A stretch of 64,000 nt of DNA from an uncultured Clostridia bacterium (lineage in GTDB: Bacteria > Bacillota > Clostridia > UBA1381): positions 1-64,000 of the forward strand of contig CANQDD010000001.1 in assembly GCA_947591315.1 (NCBI GenBank), read 5' to 3'. Positions 18,112 through 28,143 of the stretch are shown here, in pieces. The notes below the pieces were generated by a model. That model did not search any database. It saw only the letters and a list, made by a program, of their open reading frames with translations, and had not been told where the DNA came from. The position numbers and the translations under genes were made by a program. Numbering within the stretch: the first letter of the stretch is position 1; the number at the start of each line of letters is the position of its first letter.

Positions 18112-19075
18112 CGCTGTCGTCCTCCTCGCTAACATACGCCTCAATAATATACCTCGGTCTGCGCTTAACTTCCTTGTAGAGCTTGCCTATATATTCGCCG
18201 ATAAGCCCCACCGCTAAAAGCTGCACACCGCCTATGAACCATATCGACATCATAAGCGACGCCCAGCCAGCGCCTGTGTTGCCGAGAAGCTTTTCGACAA
18301 GCGCGTACACAGCCATAGCGAACGCGAATACACACACAACCGCGCCGAGCGCGCTTATCATGCGTATCGGACTTATCGAGAACGACGTTATACCGTCAAA
18401 CGCGAACGACAGCATCTTTTTAAGCGGATATTTCGACTCGCCCGCGAACCGCTCCGCTCTGTCGTAATAAACGCTCGTTGACTTAAAGCCGACGAGCGGC
18501 ACCATTCCGCGCAGAAATAAATTCCTTTCGGGAAAATCCGCAAGCGTGTCGATCGCGCGCTTGCTCATAAGGCGGAAATCCGCGTGATTGAATACGATCT
18601 TAACACCCATGAGATTCATAAGCTTATAAAACGCAACCGCCGTCGTGCGCTTGAAGAACGTGTCGGTATCGCGCTTGTTCCTCACGCCGTACACCACATC
18701 GTACCCGTCTTTGAAATTTCTGACCATTTCGGGAATTACGTTTATATCGTCCTGCAAGTCCGCGTCAATCGAAACGGCGCAGTCGCACTCGTCCTTGACC
18801 GTCATAAGACCGCCGTAAAGCGCGTTCTGATGACCGGCGTTATGCGCGAGCTTTATCCCCGAGATTTCCCTGTGTTCACGCGTGAGCGAGCTTATAATAT
18901 CCCACGTGCCGTCGCGCGAGCCGTCGTCAACAAACACGATACGGCTTTTGCCGCTTATAAGACCTTCCGCGGTCATATTGTGAAACAGCTCCAGCATACG
19001 CTTCGACGTTTCCGGGAGCACAGCCTCCTCGTTGTAGCAGGGAACAACCACATATAATTTTACGCTTTTATCCAT
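18104..19075 (-). CDS. Glycosyltransferase family 2 (polyisoprenyl-phosphate hexose transferase type) with C-terminal TM helices
   Basis: VVPCYNEEAVLPET, FVDDGSRDGTWDII, SIDADLQDD; two C-terminal TM segments. Confidence 0.9.
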   Translation of the reverse strand: MDKSVKLYVVVPCYNEEAVLPETSKRMLELFHNMTAEGLISGKSRIVFVDDGSRDGTWDIISSLTREHREISGIKLAHNAGHQNALYGGLMTVKDECDCAVSIDADLQDDINVIPEMVRNFKDGYDVVYGVRNKRDTDTFFKRTTAVAFYKLMNLMGVKIVFNHADFRLMSKRAIDTLADFPERNLFLRGMVPLVGFKSTSVYYDRAERFAGESKYPLKKMLSFAFDGITSFSISPIRMISALGAVVCVFAFAMAVYALVEKLLGNTGAGWASLMMSIWFIGGVQLLAVGLIGEYIGKLYKEVKRRPRYIIEAYVSEEDDSDV

Positions 19076-19252
19076 ATCTCTACCTCTGTAAATAAATTAT
19101 ATGTAATAATTATACTACATTTTTCCTGCTTTAACAAGTGTATCGGCAAAAAAATCGTTTTGTCAACAAAACTTTTATAATTTGTAATGGTAAGTCGGCG
19201 CGTTATGTGGTAATATTATAGTGATAAATAACGAAATCGGGAATGATATATT

Positions 19253-19717
19253 ATGATAAGAAGAATGGAAAAGGGCGAGACACGCGACGTTATGGATCTG
19301 TGGCTCCGCACATCAAATTATTCAAACTCATTTGTCGAGTCCGAATTTTGGACGACGCATTACGAGTACGTAAAGCAAAAGTACATAGACAAGAAGGACA
19401 CCTTTGTGTATATTAAAGACAATAAAATAGTCGGATTTACAGTTGTGGACGAGAGTAACGAGATATGCGGACTGTTTGTTGATCCCGAATACCAGAACGA
19501 GGGGATAGGCAGGGAGCTTATAACCTTCCTAAAGTCCGAGTACCCGCGCCTTCATATTGATATTTACGCGAGAAACAGAAAGGCGTTCGCGTTTTCACTG
19601 CAAACGGGCTTCGTTGTTGACGGCGCGTCGCGGCAGGCGAACAACAACGAGCTTATGTACACCATGGTATGGGGCGAGGACGAAATCGAGGACGATGTAA
19701 AAATCTGGAAAAGATAA
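19253..19717 (+). CDS. GNAT family N-acetyltransferase
   Basis: GLFVDPEYQNEGIGRELITFLK acetyl-CoA motif. Confidence 0.85.
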   Translation: MIRRMEKGETRDVMDLWLRTSNYSNSFVESEFWTTHYEYVKQKYIDKKDTFVYIKDNKIVGFTVVDESNEICGLFVDPEYQNEGIGRELITFLKSEYPRLHIDIYARNRKAFAFSLQTGFVVDGASRQANNNELMYTMVWGEDEIEDDVKIWKR

Positions 19718-19731
19718 TAGGGGAGTGTAGC

Positions 19732-19760
19732 AGCCGTGCGGCAGCGTGTGCCGCGCGGCT
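19732..19760 (+). terminator. Strong hairpin after the GNAT gene (weak U tract)
   Basis: AGCCGTGCGGCAgcgtgTGCCGCGCGGCTtaaatttt. Confidence 0.55.
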
Positions 19761-19820
19761 TAAATTTTATGTTGCAAAACAGAACGATATGTGCTACAAT
19801 ACTGCATTGAGGTGAAAAAA

Positions 19821-20453
19821 TTGAAGGGAGCAATATTTGACGTTGACGGCACGCTGCTCGACTCGATGAAAATGTGGTACGAGCTTGTTGTGCGGTTTTA
19901 CGATGAACACGGCGTGCAGGCTGACGCGGACGAGGCGTTTAAGTACATGGATATGACGCTCGAGGAGTCGATACCGATTATCACAGAGGAACTGGGTCTC
20001 GACATGACGTTTGACGAGATACTGGAGTGCCTCAAAAGCATGGCAGCCGAATATTACAGAGAGAGCGTCCTCTTAAAGGACGGCGCGGCTGAATATATGA
20101 GGAAGCTTCACGGCGCGGGCGTTAAAATAGCGATCGCGACGTCGGGCTATGAGGAACTTTGCAAAGCGGCATTCACGCGTCTCGGCGTGTGGGACTTGAT
20201 AGACGCGCGCGCGTACTCGGCTGAGGTTGGCGTGAACAAGTCAAACCCCAATATATACCTATTGGCGGCGGAAAGGCTCGGAGTTGAACCCGCCGACTGC
20301 ACCGTTTACGAGGATATAGCCGTAGGCATCGAGGGTGCGAAAAAAGGCGGCTTTAGGACGTGCGCCGTATACGACGATTCAAATAAGGACGACACGGAGC
20401 TTTTGAAAGAAACAGCCGACCGCTACATCACAGGCTGGCGGGAGCTTATATAA
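19821..20453 (+). CDS. HAD family hydrolase (beta-phosphoglucomutase-like)
   Basis: AIFDVDGTLLDSM...; TTG start with upstream GAGGTG. Confidence 0.88.
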   Translation: MKGAIFDVDGTLLDSMKMWYELVVRFYDEHGVQADADEAFKYMDMTLEESIPIITEELGLDMTFDEILECLKSMAAEYYRESVLLKDGAAEYMRKLHGAGVKIAIATSGYEELCKAAFTRLGVWDLIDARAYSAEVGVNKSNPNIYLLAAERLGVEPADCTVYEDIAVGIEGAKKGGFRTCAVYDDSNKDDTELLKETADRYITGWRELI

Positions 20454-20468
20454 CAAAGGAAGGTTAGT

Positions 20469-22301
20469 ATGACGGAAAGAGAAAGCATAAGAAATATAGC
20501 GATAATCGCGCATGTTGACCATGGCAAAACAACGCTCGTGGACGCTATGCTCGCGCAAAGCGGCACGTTCCGCGAAAACGAGCAGGTGGACGAGCGTGTA
20601 ATGGACTCGAACGACCTTGAGCGCGAGAGGGGCATTACCATTCTCGCGAAAAATACGTCGCTCGACTACAAAGGCACGAAGATCAACATTATAGACACTC
20701 CGGGACACGCCGATTTCGGCGGCGAGGTGGAGCGCGGACTTGAAATGGCTGACGGCGTGCTGCTTTTGGTCGACGCGTTCGAGGGCTGTATGCCGCAGAC
20801 GAGATTTGTGCTGTCAAAGGCGCTTGCGCTCGGCTTAAAGCCCATCATAGTCGTAAACAAGGTCGACCGCCCCAACGCGCGTCCGTATGAGGTCGTGGAC
20901 GAGGTGCTTGAACTGTTCCTCGACCTCGGCGCGAGCGAGGAACAGATAGACACGCCCGTAATATACGCGTCGGGACGGGACGGCTGGGCAAGCGCCGAAT
21001 ATAACCCCGAGCAGCCGAACGGCGATCTTACGGCGCTTTTCGACCTTATCGTGAGTTATATACCGTGCCCCGACTGCGAGGACGACGCGCCGTTTCAAAT
21101 GCTCGTTTCAAACATAGACTATGACGATTACACGGGACGCATAGCCGTCGGTAAGATACAGCGCGGCAGCGTCACAACGAATATGCCGCTGTCGATATGC
21201 CGTCACGACGGAACGGTCGCGCATGCCAAGGCTACAAAGCTTTATATCTTTGACGGACTAAAAAAATCGGCTGTCGACGAGGTGGGAGCGGGCGATATCG
21301 TGGCAATCTCCGGCATAACCGATATAAATATAGGCGAAACGGTGTGTGATACAAACAATCCCGAACCGCTGCCGTTTGTGAAAATAGACGATCCCGTTCT
21401 TTCCATGACGTTCAGCGTCAACGACAGTCCGTTCGCCGGACAAGACGGCAAATTTGTAACATCGCGCCACCTACGCGACAGACTTTTCCGCGAGCTTGAC
21501 TCGAACGTGAGCCTCCGCGTTGACGAGACGGACACGACCGAGAGCTTCGTCGTGTCGGGACGCGGCGAGCTGCACCTTTCGGTGCTTATAGAGAATATGC
21601 GCCGCGAGGGGTACGAATTTCAGGTGTCGAACCCCGTCGTAATATATAAGACGATTGACGGTGTGAAGTGCGAGCCGATAGAGCGTCTGACCGTCGATGT
21701 GCCGGACGAGTATACGGGAGCCGTAATGGACGGTATTATACAGCGCAAGGGTGAAATGACGAATATGACGCCCGCGTCGGCGGGTTACACAAGGCTGGAA
21801 TTTCTTATTCCGTCACGAGGTCTTATCGGCTACCGCAGCGAGCTTCTCACCGCCACAAAGGGTACGGGCGTTGTAAACAGTATTCTTGAAGGCTACGAGC
21901 CGTACAAAGGCGACATGTCCGCGCGCAGCAGGGGAGTGCTTATCGCGTGGGAGAACGGCACAACGATAACCTACGGACTTTTTAACGCGCAGGAGCGCGG
22001 CACGCTCTTTATAGGACCGGGCGTGGAGGTTTACGAGGGCATGATAGTCGGCGAAAGCTCGCGTCTTGAAGATATTACGGTAAACGTGTGTAAGAAAAAA
22101 CACGCCACAAACACGCGCGCCTCGGGCAGTGACGACGCGCTCAAGCTCACACCGCCGAAGGATATGAGCCTCGAGGAATGTCTTGAATTTATCGCGGACG
22201 ACGAGCTTGTCGAGGTTACCCCCAACCACCTCCGAATGAGAAAACGTATCCTTAACACATCTCTCCGCGCCAAAGCGGAAAGTAGGAAAAAGCAGCAGTA
22301 A
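20469..22301 (+). CDS. typA: Translational GTPase TypA/BipA
   Basis: NIAIIAHVDHGKTTLVDAMLAQSGTFREN, DTPGHADFGGEVERGL, NKVDRPNARP. Confidence 0.97.
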   Translation: MTERESIRNIAIIAHVDHGKTTLVDAMLAQSGTFRENEQVDERVMDSNDLERERGITILAKNTSLDYKGTKINIIDTPGHADFGGEVERGLEMADGVLLLVDAFEGCMPQTRFVLSKALALGLKPIIVVNKVDRPNARPYEVVDEVLELFLDLGASEEQIDTPVIYASGRDGWASAEYNPEQPNGDLTALFDLIVSYIPCPDCEDDAPFQMLVSNIDYDDYTGRIAVGKIQRGSVTTNMPLSICRHDGTVAHAKATKLYIFDGLKKSAVDEVGAGDIVAISGITDINIGETVCDTNNPEPLPFVKIDDPVLSMTFSVNDSPFAGQDGKFVTSRHLRDRLFRELDSNVSLRVDETDTTESFVVSGRGELHLSVLIENMRREGYEFQVSNPVVIYKTIDGVKCEPIERLTVDVPDEYTGAVMDGIIQRKGEMTNMTPASAGYTRLEFLIPSRGLIGYRSELLTATKGTGVVNSILEGYEPYKGDMSARSRGVLIAWENGTTITYGLFNAQERGTLFIGPGVEVYEGMIVGESSRLEDITVNVCKKKHATNTRASGSDDALKLTPPKDMSLEECLEFIADDELVEVTPNHLRMRKRILNTSLRAKAESRKKQQ

Positions 22302-22387
22302 AATACTTGAATATTATCCCGCCGTATGATAAAATAATATTGTGGTATACGTCAAAAAACTTTGACGTTAGAGAGCGAGGTGTCATT

Positions 22388-23053
22388 ATGAAAGCGAAAT
22401 TTTCCATGTCGCGGGAAGAAAATATTTTCTTCGTCAAGCGGAACATTGTTGACTATATATGGAAAAGCGCGAATCTTGAAGGCATCGGAGTAACATATCC
22501 CGACACGCAGACCATTTACGACGGCTTATCCGTATCGGGGTACACAATAGACGAAATCAACGCGATAAACGACTTAAAACACGCGTGGCAGTATATTCTC
22601 GACAACATAAACGCAGAGCTTGACCTCGAATATATAAAGCACACGCATATGCTGCTCGGTAAGTTTACCGTTATAAACGCCGGCTCTTTGCGCCGCGATG
22701 AGGTTCATATCGGCGGCACGGACTGGACTCCCGATCTGCCGGAGGAAAACAAAATTAAGGAAGAAATAAATGCCGTAATGCGCCGCTCGGATATATCACA
22801 CACGGAACGCGCGCTGGATATGACGCTGCTGCTGATGCGTCTGCAAATGTTCTATGACGGCAACAAACGGCTTGCGATGCTCATAGGAAATAAAATTATG
22901 ATAGAAAGCGGTCAGGGAGTAATAAGCGTTAAGCAGAGTGACAACAGCGAATTTTACAGATTGCTTATAGCTTATTATGAAACGGGCAGCGCCGGCGCAA
23001 TCAAACAGTTCATGTATAACAACTGCATTGACGGCATGACGTTTACGCATTGA
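22388..23053 (+). CDS. Fic/DOC family protein with degenerate catalytic motif
   Basis: SANLEGIGVT (inhibitory-helix-like (S/T)xxxE(G/N)), MRLQMFYDGNKRLAMLIGNKIMI at the Fic core position. Confidence 0.8.
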   Translation: MKAKFSMSREENIFFVKRNIVDYIWKSANLEGIGVTYPDTQTIYDGLSVSGYTIDEINAINDLKHAWQYILDNINAELDLEYIKHTHMLLGKFTVINAGSLRRDEVHIGGTDWTPDLPEENKIKEEINAVMRRSDISHTERALDMTLLLMRLQMFYDGNKRLAMLIGNKIMIESGQGVISVKQSDNSEFYRLLIAYYETGSAGAIKQFMYNNCIDGMTFTH

Positions 23054-23086
23054 AAAAGAAGGTCATACGACCTTCTTTTTACTTAT
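23053..23086. terminator. Bidirectional terminator between the Fic and toxin genes
   Basis: aaaaaGAAGGTCatacGACCTTCttttt. Confidence 0.8.
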
Positions 23087-23350
23087 TCATTTATCATCAT
23101 AATGCCCTTTGCAGGCGGCTATAATAATCGCATTATCGGTCACTTTGTATACAACCCTGTTTTCTTCATCAATGCGTCGGCTCCACCAACCGTTAAAATT
23201 ACCTTTCAGCAATTCGGGTTTTCCGATGCCGGAATAGTAATTCCGCTGAATATCCTTTATTAAAGCGTTGATTTTTTTCAATGTCTTTTTATCTTGCCTT
23301 TGCCAAAAGCAATAGTCTTCCCACGCTTTTTCTTCCCAAAGTAATCTCAT
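23087..23350 (-). CDS. Txe/YoeB family toxin
   Basis: MRLLWEEKAWEDYCFWQRQDKKTLKKINALIKDIQRN...GKPELLKGNFNGWWSRRIDEENRVVYKV...CKGHYDDK. Confidence 0.92.
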   Translation of the reverse strand: MRLLWEEKAWEDYCFWQRQDKKTLKKINALIKDIQRNYYSGIGKPELLKGNFNGWWSRRIDEENRVVYKVTDNAIIIAACKGHYDDK

Positions 23351-23354
23351 GGCT

Positions 23355-23615
23355 TTAATCCTCTCTTAAATTATGTTCTACCAGATTTGCCGTGCCTGCT
23401 TCAATATCCGATATAACATTTGTCAGATACGCCATATTACTCTCCGAATAAAACGGATCGGCTGTAATTTCAAAGGGTATTCTTTTTTCTCTGCTTACCT
23501 TTTTCGCGAATATTGTAAAAGCGGTCGTCATGCTCATACCCATTTCCGTACACACCTGTTCCATTGACTTTTTCAGATTTTCGTCCATACGGAAATTCAC
23601 CATTGTCTGTGCCAT
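23355..23615 (-). CDS. RelB/DinJ family antitoxin
   Basis: MAQTMVNFRMDENLKKSMEQVCTEMGMSMTTAFTIFAKKVSREKRIPFEI. Confidence 0.9.
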   Translation of the reverse strand: MAQTMVNFRMDENLKKSMEQVCTEMGMSMTTAFTIFAKKVSREKRIPFEITADPFYSESNMAYLTNVISDIEAGTANLVEHNLRED

Positions 23616-23878
23616 ATATATCACTCCCTTCACAATGATATTATACACGTTTGTAAAGCATTTGTCAACACTTTGCTTTACAAATGATAAAAATTGTCTT
23701 TGTTATTAAATATTTCATCAAAACAGAAAAAAATACTTGATTTTTCAAAATATATGTGGTAAAATACCACGGTATGCAAAATACACACGTCCGCGGATTG
23801 TGCGAATGTTGCCCTTTTGCCGGGGTTTTCGCGCAAGGCGAAGCGGGCGGAGGAACAAAAAACAAGGAGGAAACAAAA

Positions 23879-24622
23879 ATGGCAAACGTAATTTCAATGA
23901 AGCAGCTCCTCGAAGCGGGAGTTCACTTCGGACACCAGACGAGAAGATGGAACCCCAAAATGGCTGAGTACATCTTCACGGAGAGAAACGGCATCTACAT
24001 CATCGACCTTCAGAAAACGGTTAAGAAGGTTGAGGAGGCGTACTACTTCGTAAGAGACGTAGCGGCTTCGGGCGAGGACATTCTTTTCGTCGGAACAAAG
24101 AAGCAGGCTCAGGACTCCATCAAGGAGGAAGCCGAGAGAGTAGGCATGTACTACGTAAACGCGAGATGGCTCGGCGGCATGCTCACAAACTTCAAGACGA
24201 TAAAGCAGAGAATCGAAAGACTCGCGCAGATCAACGCTATGGAGGAGGACGGCACATTTGACGCGCTCCCCAAGAAGGAAGTTATCAAGCTCAAGGCGCA
24301 GAGAGACAAGCTCGAAAAGTATCTCGGCGGCATTAAGGAAATGAAGAAGCTTCCGGGCGCTATGTTCGTTGTAGACCCGAGAAAGGAAAAGATAGCCATA
24401 TCCGAGGCGCACAAGCTCAATATCCCCGTAGTCGCAATCGTTGATACCAACTGCGATCCGGACGAGGTTGACTACGTGATCCCCGGTAATGACGACGCTA
24501 TAAGAGCGGTAAAGCTTATCGCTTCAACAATGGCGAATGCAATAATCGAAGGCAAGCAGGGCGAGGACAGCGCGGCTGACGAAGCGGCTGAAGAAGAAAC
24601 CGAAGCGCCCGTTGAGGAATAA
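23879..24622 (+). CDS. rpsB: 30S ribosomal protein S2
   Basis: [47 protein letters not shown]. Confidence 0.97.
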   Translation: MANVISMKQLLEAGVHFGHQTRRWNPKMAEYIFTERNGIYIIDLQKTVKKVEEAYYFVRDVAASGEDILFVGTKKQAQDSIKEEAERVGMYYVNARWLGGMLTNFKTIKQRIERLAQINAMEEDGTFDALPKKEVIKLKAQRDKLEKYLGGIKEMKKLPGAMFVVDPRKEKIAISEAHKLNIPVVAIVDTNCDPDEVDYVIPGNDDAIRAVKLIASTMANAIIEGKQGEDSAADEAAEEETEAPVEE

Positions 24623-24641
24623 TATATAGGAGGAAACCGTA

Positions 24642-25538
24642 ATGGCATTTACAGCTAAGGACGTTAAAGAATTAAGAGAAATGACAGGCTGCGGCATGAT
24701 GGACTGCAAAAAGGCTCTCACAGAGACCGACGGCGACAAGGAAAAGGCTGTTGAGTATTTGAGAGAAAAGGGTCTTGCGACCGCCGCAAAGAAGGCGGGC
24801 AGAATAGCGGCAGAGGGTATAGTTAAGGCATACGTAAACGGCAGCATCGGCGTTCTCGTTGAGGTAAACTCGGAGACCGACTTCGTTGCGAAGAACGACG
24901 AATTCCAGCAGTTTGTTTCGGACGTTGCAAAGACGGTAGCGGAAGCAAATCCGGCTGACGTTGAGGAATTAAAGGCAACCAAGTGCGGCGACACGACAAT
25001 AGGCGAAATGCTCACCGCAAAAATCGCGAAGATAGGCGAGAACATGAACATCAGACGTTTCGCGAGAATTGAAACGTCAGGCGCTGTTGTTGAGTATATT
25101 CACGCGGCGGGTAAGATAGGCGTACTCGTTGAGGCTGACGCGGAGAATAACGATACCACAAAGGAATGTCTCAAAAATGTTGCGATGCAGGTAGCGGCGT
25201 TAAATCCGAAGTACCTCTCGTCCGACGACGTTCCCGAGGACTACAAGGAGCACGAGAAGAAAATTCTTATCGAGCAGCTCAAGAATGACCCGAAGAACGC
25301 GTCAAAGCCTGAAAATATCATCGAGAAGATGATTACGGGACGTCTCGCGAAGGAGCTTAAGGAAATCTGCCTGCTCGAACAGGAGTATGTTAAGGCTGAA
25401 AATAAGGAGACCGTCGCTAAGTACGTTCAGAGCGTCGGCGGTATCACATTAAAGCAGTTCGTACGCTTCGAGACCGGCGAAGGTCTTGAAAAGAAGGAAG
25501 AAAACTTCGCTGACGAAGTTGCTTCAATGATTAAGTAA
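24642..25538 (+). CDS. tsf: Elongation factor Ts
   Basis: MAFTAKDVKELREMTGCGMMDCKKALTETDGDKEKAVEYLREKG. Confidence 0.97.
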   Translation: MAFTAKDVKELREMTGCGMMDCKKALTETDGDKEKAVEYLREKGLATAAKKAGRIAAEGIVKAYVNGSIGVLVEVNSETDFVAKNDEFQQFVSDVAKTVAEANPADVEELKATKCGDTTIGEMLTAKIAKIGENMNIRRFARIETSGAVVEYIHAAGKIGVLVEADAENNDTTKECLKNVAMQVAALNPKYLSSDDVPEDYKEHEKKILIEQLKNDPKNASKPENIIEKMITGRLAKELKEICLLEQEYVKAENKETVAKYVQSVGGITLKQFVRFETGEGLEKKEENFADEVASMIK

Positions 25539-25559
25539 GTTTTTTCATTAAAAATACCT

Positions 25560-25602
25560 CAAAAACCTCGAAAACGGTATCTTGCCGGATTCGGGGTTTT
25601 TG
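25560..25602 (+). terminator. Terminator after tsf
   Basis: aAAAACCTCGAAaacggtatcttgccggaTTCGGGGTTTTT. Confidence 0.65.
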
Positions 25603-25686
25603 ATTTGTAAAATTAAAAAGCAACCGAAAAACAGTTGCAAAATAAAAAAAGTGTGGTATACTATTGTTAAGGAGATGATGCGGCGC

Positions 25687-25938
25687 ATGGGGAAGAAGGA
25701 AAAATTGATAGCCAAATTAACAAGTACCCCAAAGGATTTTACATTTGACGAGATGAAAACGCTTTTGGAAATGCTCGGATTTGTGATGTCTAACAAGGGC
25801 AAAACAAGCGGCTCGCGAGTAAGATTTATGAAAGGCAATATCCCGATAATTCTGCACAAGCCGCATCCGAGGAAGGAACTGCTCGACTATCAGGTTAAAC
25901 AGGTAAAAGAAATTTTGGAAAAGGAGGGATTGATATGA
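25687..25938 (+). CDS. HicA-type toxin
   Basis: LEMLGFVMSNKGKTSGSRVRFMKGNIPIILHKPHPRKELLDYQVKQVKEILEKEGLI. Confidence 0.87.
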   Translation: MGKKEKLIAKLTSTPKDFTFDEMKTLLEMLGFVMSNKGKTSGSRVRFMKGNIPIILHKPHPRKELLDYQVKQVKEILEKEGLI

Positions 25939-26267
25939 ATAATCTTCTTGAATATAAGGACTATCTCGGCACCGTGGAATACTCGTCGGCGGATAAGCTT
26001 TTATACGGTCAGATTGTGGGCATAAACGGATTGATTTCATACGAGGGCGACAGCATTGAAAGCTTGCAGGCAGACTTTGAGGCTGCTGTAGACGATTATC
26101 TCGACATGTGTGCCGAGCAAAGCATCGAGCCGCAAAAAACCTATAAGGGAACGTTTAATGTCAGAATATCACCCGCACTGCACAAATCGCTCGTTTTGTA
26201 TGCCGCGTCGAACCACAAAAGCCTGAACGCGACCGTTGAGGACGCGATACGCGCGTATGTGGAATAA
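25935..26267 (+). CDS. HicB-type antitoxin with C-terminal RHH domain
   Basis: YKDYLGTVEYSSADKLLYGQIVGINGLISYEGDSIESLQADFEAAVDDYLDMC + FNVRISPALHKSLVLYAASNHKSLNATVEDAIRAYVE. Confidence 0.9.
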   Translation: MNNLLEYKDYLGTVEYSSADKLLYGQIVGINGLISYEGDSIESLQADFEAAVDDYLDMCAEQSIEPQKTYKGTFNVRISPALHKSLVLYAASNHKSLNATVEDAIRAYVE

Positions 26268-26284
26268 TAATTTCCAATAAACGG

Positions 26285-26313
26285 TTGAAAAAACACGCGG
26301 CACATGTTATAAT
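26285..26313 (+). promoter_or_regulatory. Promoter TTGAAA-17-TATAAT upstream of araA
   Basis: ttgaaa 26285-26290, tataat 26308-26313. Confidence 0.7.
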
Positions 26314-26371
26314 CAAAACAGTATCATCGTTCGCTTCATACAAGCGGACGAGTTAAAAGGAGCGGATAAAA

Positions 26372-27853
26372 ATGAAATCAATAAAGGAATTTGAATTCTG
26401 GTTCGTCACCGGCAGCCAGCACCTTTACGGACAGGAAACGCTCGATCAGGTCGCACTTGACAGCGCGGCTATGGTTGAGGGACTGAACGCGTCGGGCAAA
26501 ATGCCGTGTAAAATCGTGTTAAAACCGACGGTTAAAACGCCGGACGAGGTCACGGCTGTGTTCAAGGACGCGTCGCATGACGACAAGTGCGCGGGCGTTA
26601 TCGCGTGGATGCACACATTCAGCCCGTCGAAAATGTGGATAAACGGTCTTAAAAACTTCAAAAAGCCGTACTGCCATTTCCACACGCAGTTTAACCGCGA
26701 AATCCCGTGGGACGAGATCGACATGGACTTCATGAACCTCAATCAGTCGGCGCACGGCGACCGCGAGCACGGCTTTATCGGCTCAAGACTGCGTATGCCG
26801 AGAAAGATCATCGTAGGTTACTGGCAGGACGAAGAGCCGCAGAAAAAGCTCTCAAACTGGATGAGAAGCGCGTGCGGCTACGCTTTGAGTCAGGAGCTTA
26901 AAATGGTTCGTTTCAGCGACAATATGCGCCAGGTTGCGGTTACAGAGGGCGATAAGGTTGAAGCCGAGATCAAATTCGGCTGGGATATCGAGTACAGAGC
27001 GGTCGGCGATCTCGTTGATGTGCTTAACGAAGTGACTGAGGCTGAGATTGACGCTAAAATGGCGGAGTACAACGAGCGCTATACGATGGACACGGACAAT
27101 ATCGACGCCGTTCGCTATCAGGCGAAGGAAGAGATCGCGATCCGCAAGATTTGCGAAAAGTACGGCTACAGCGCGTTTGTGACGCATTTTGACACGCTCC
27201 ACGGTCTTGAACAGCTCCCGGGACTCGCGGCGCAGAACATGATGGCTGACGGCTACGGCTTCGGCGCGGAGGGCGACTGGAAGGTCGCGGCGATGGATGC
27301 TATAATGAAGGCTATGGCTGAAGGCATGGACGGCGGTACGGCGTTCATGGAGGACTATACATACCACCTCGAAAAGGGCAACGAGCACATTTTGGGCGCG
27401 CATATGCTTGAGGTATGCCCGCTCGTCGCGGCGGACAAGCCGAAAATCCAGGTACACCCATTAAGTATCGGCGACAGAAACGATCCGGCAAGACTTGTGT
27501 TTGATTCTAAGAACGGCGACGCGATTGTCGCGTCACTCGTAGACATGGGCGGCAGAATGAGACTTATCGTAAACGACATCAAGGCTTGCAATCCGTTAAA
27601 GCCGATGCCGAAATTACCGGTTGCGGGCGTGATGTGGAAGCCGCTCCCGTCGCTCGAAACGAGCGCGACCTGCTGGATCCTTGCGGGCGGCGCGCATCAC
27701 AGTGTGCTCTCGTACGACGTGACGGCGGAAATGATGAAGGACTGGGCGGCAATGATGGATATCGAGTTCGTTCATATCGGCGCGGACACGACGGTTGAGG
27801 CGTTCGAGAAGGAACTTCTCTGGAATGACATCGCGTATAAAATAGGCAGATAA
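26372..27853 (+). CDS. araA: L-arabinose isomerase
   Basis: EFWFVTGSQHLYGQETLDQVALDSAAMVEGLN; full-length AraA-like sequence. Confidence 0.95.
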   Translation: MKSIKEFEFWFVTGSQHLYGQETLDQVALDSAAMVEGLNASGKMPCKIVLKPTVKTPDEVTAVFKDASHDDKCAGVIAWMHTFSPSKMWINGLKNFKKPYCHFHTQFNREIPWDEIDMDFMNLNQSAHGDREHGFIGSRLRMPRKIIVGYWQDEEPQKKLSNWMRSACGYALSQELKMVRFSDNMRQVAVTEGDKVEAEIKFGWDIEYRAVGDLVDVLNEVTEAEIDAKMAEYNERYTMDTDNIDAVRYQAKEEIAIRKICEKYGYSAFVTHFDTLHGLEQLPGLAAQNMMADGYGFGAEGDWKVAAMDAIMKAMAEGMDGGTAFMEDYTYHLEKGNEHILGAHMLEVCPLVAADKPKIQVHPLSIGDRNDPARLVFDSKNGDAIVASLVDMGGRMRLIVNDIKACNPLKPMPKLPVAGVMWKPLPSLETSATCWILAGGAHHSVLSYDVTAEMMKDWAAMMDIEFVHIGADTTVEAFEKELLWNDIAYKIGR

Positions 27854-27865
27854 ATGCACAATCGT

Positions 27866-27897
27866 ATAAAAAGAGAACCGCGCGGTTCTCTTTTTTA
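27866..27897 (+). terminator. Terminator after araA
   Basis: taaaaaGAGAACCGcgCGGTTCTCtttttta. Confidence 0.88.
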
Positions 27898-28143
27898 TGT
27901 ATTATATTAACAGAACACTTGACAAGCCCTTTATTCGGTGGTATATTATCAGTATAAGCTGTATCAGTAACTACGTTTCGGGCGTGCAACTGGGGCGAAT
28001 TATCTCGCATTATCAGTGATTGCTGCTCTACAGCTTTATTTTTATACGCCGAAATAAAAAGTAAAAACATACAAATAATACTGGAAATTTCCTCGCATAT
28101 GTGGTATACTAAAACGGTATAAACATATCGGAGGGATATAAAA

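Noticed and set aside
23665-23865. 66-aa minus-strand ORF in the rpsB upstream region
   Set aside because: No RBS or domain; lies in the rpsB promoter/leader.
26328-26350. Leader hairpin CGTTCGCTTcatacAAGCGGACG before araA as a possible riboswitch
   Set aside because: A single 9-bp hairpin without an alternative structure or terminator; too little to claim regulation.
26852-27457. 201-aa minus-strand ORF opposite araA
   Set aside because: Antisense shadow of a conserved enzyme gene; same reasoning applies to 29019-29795 opposite tsaD and 43383-43964 opposite the DUF5107 gene.
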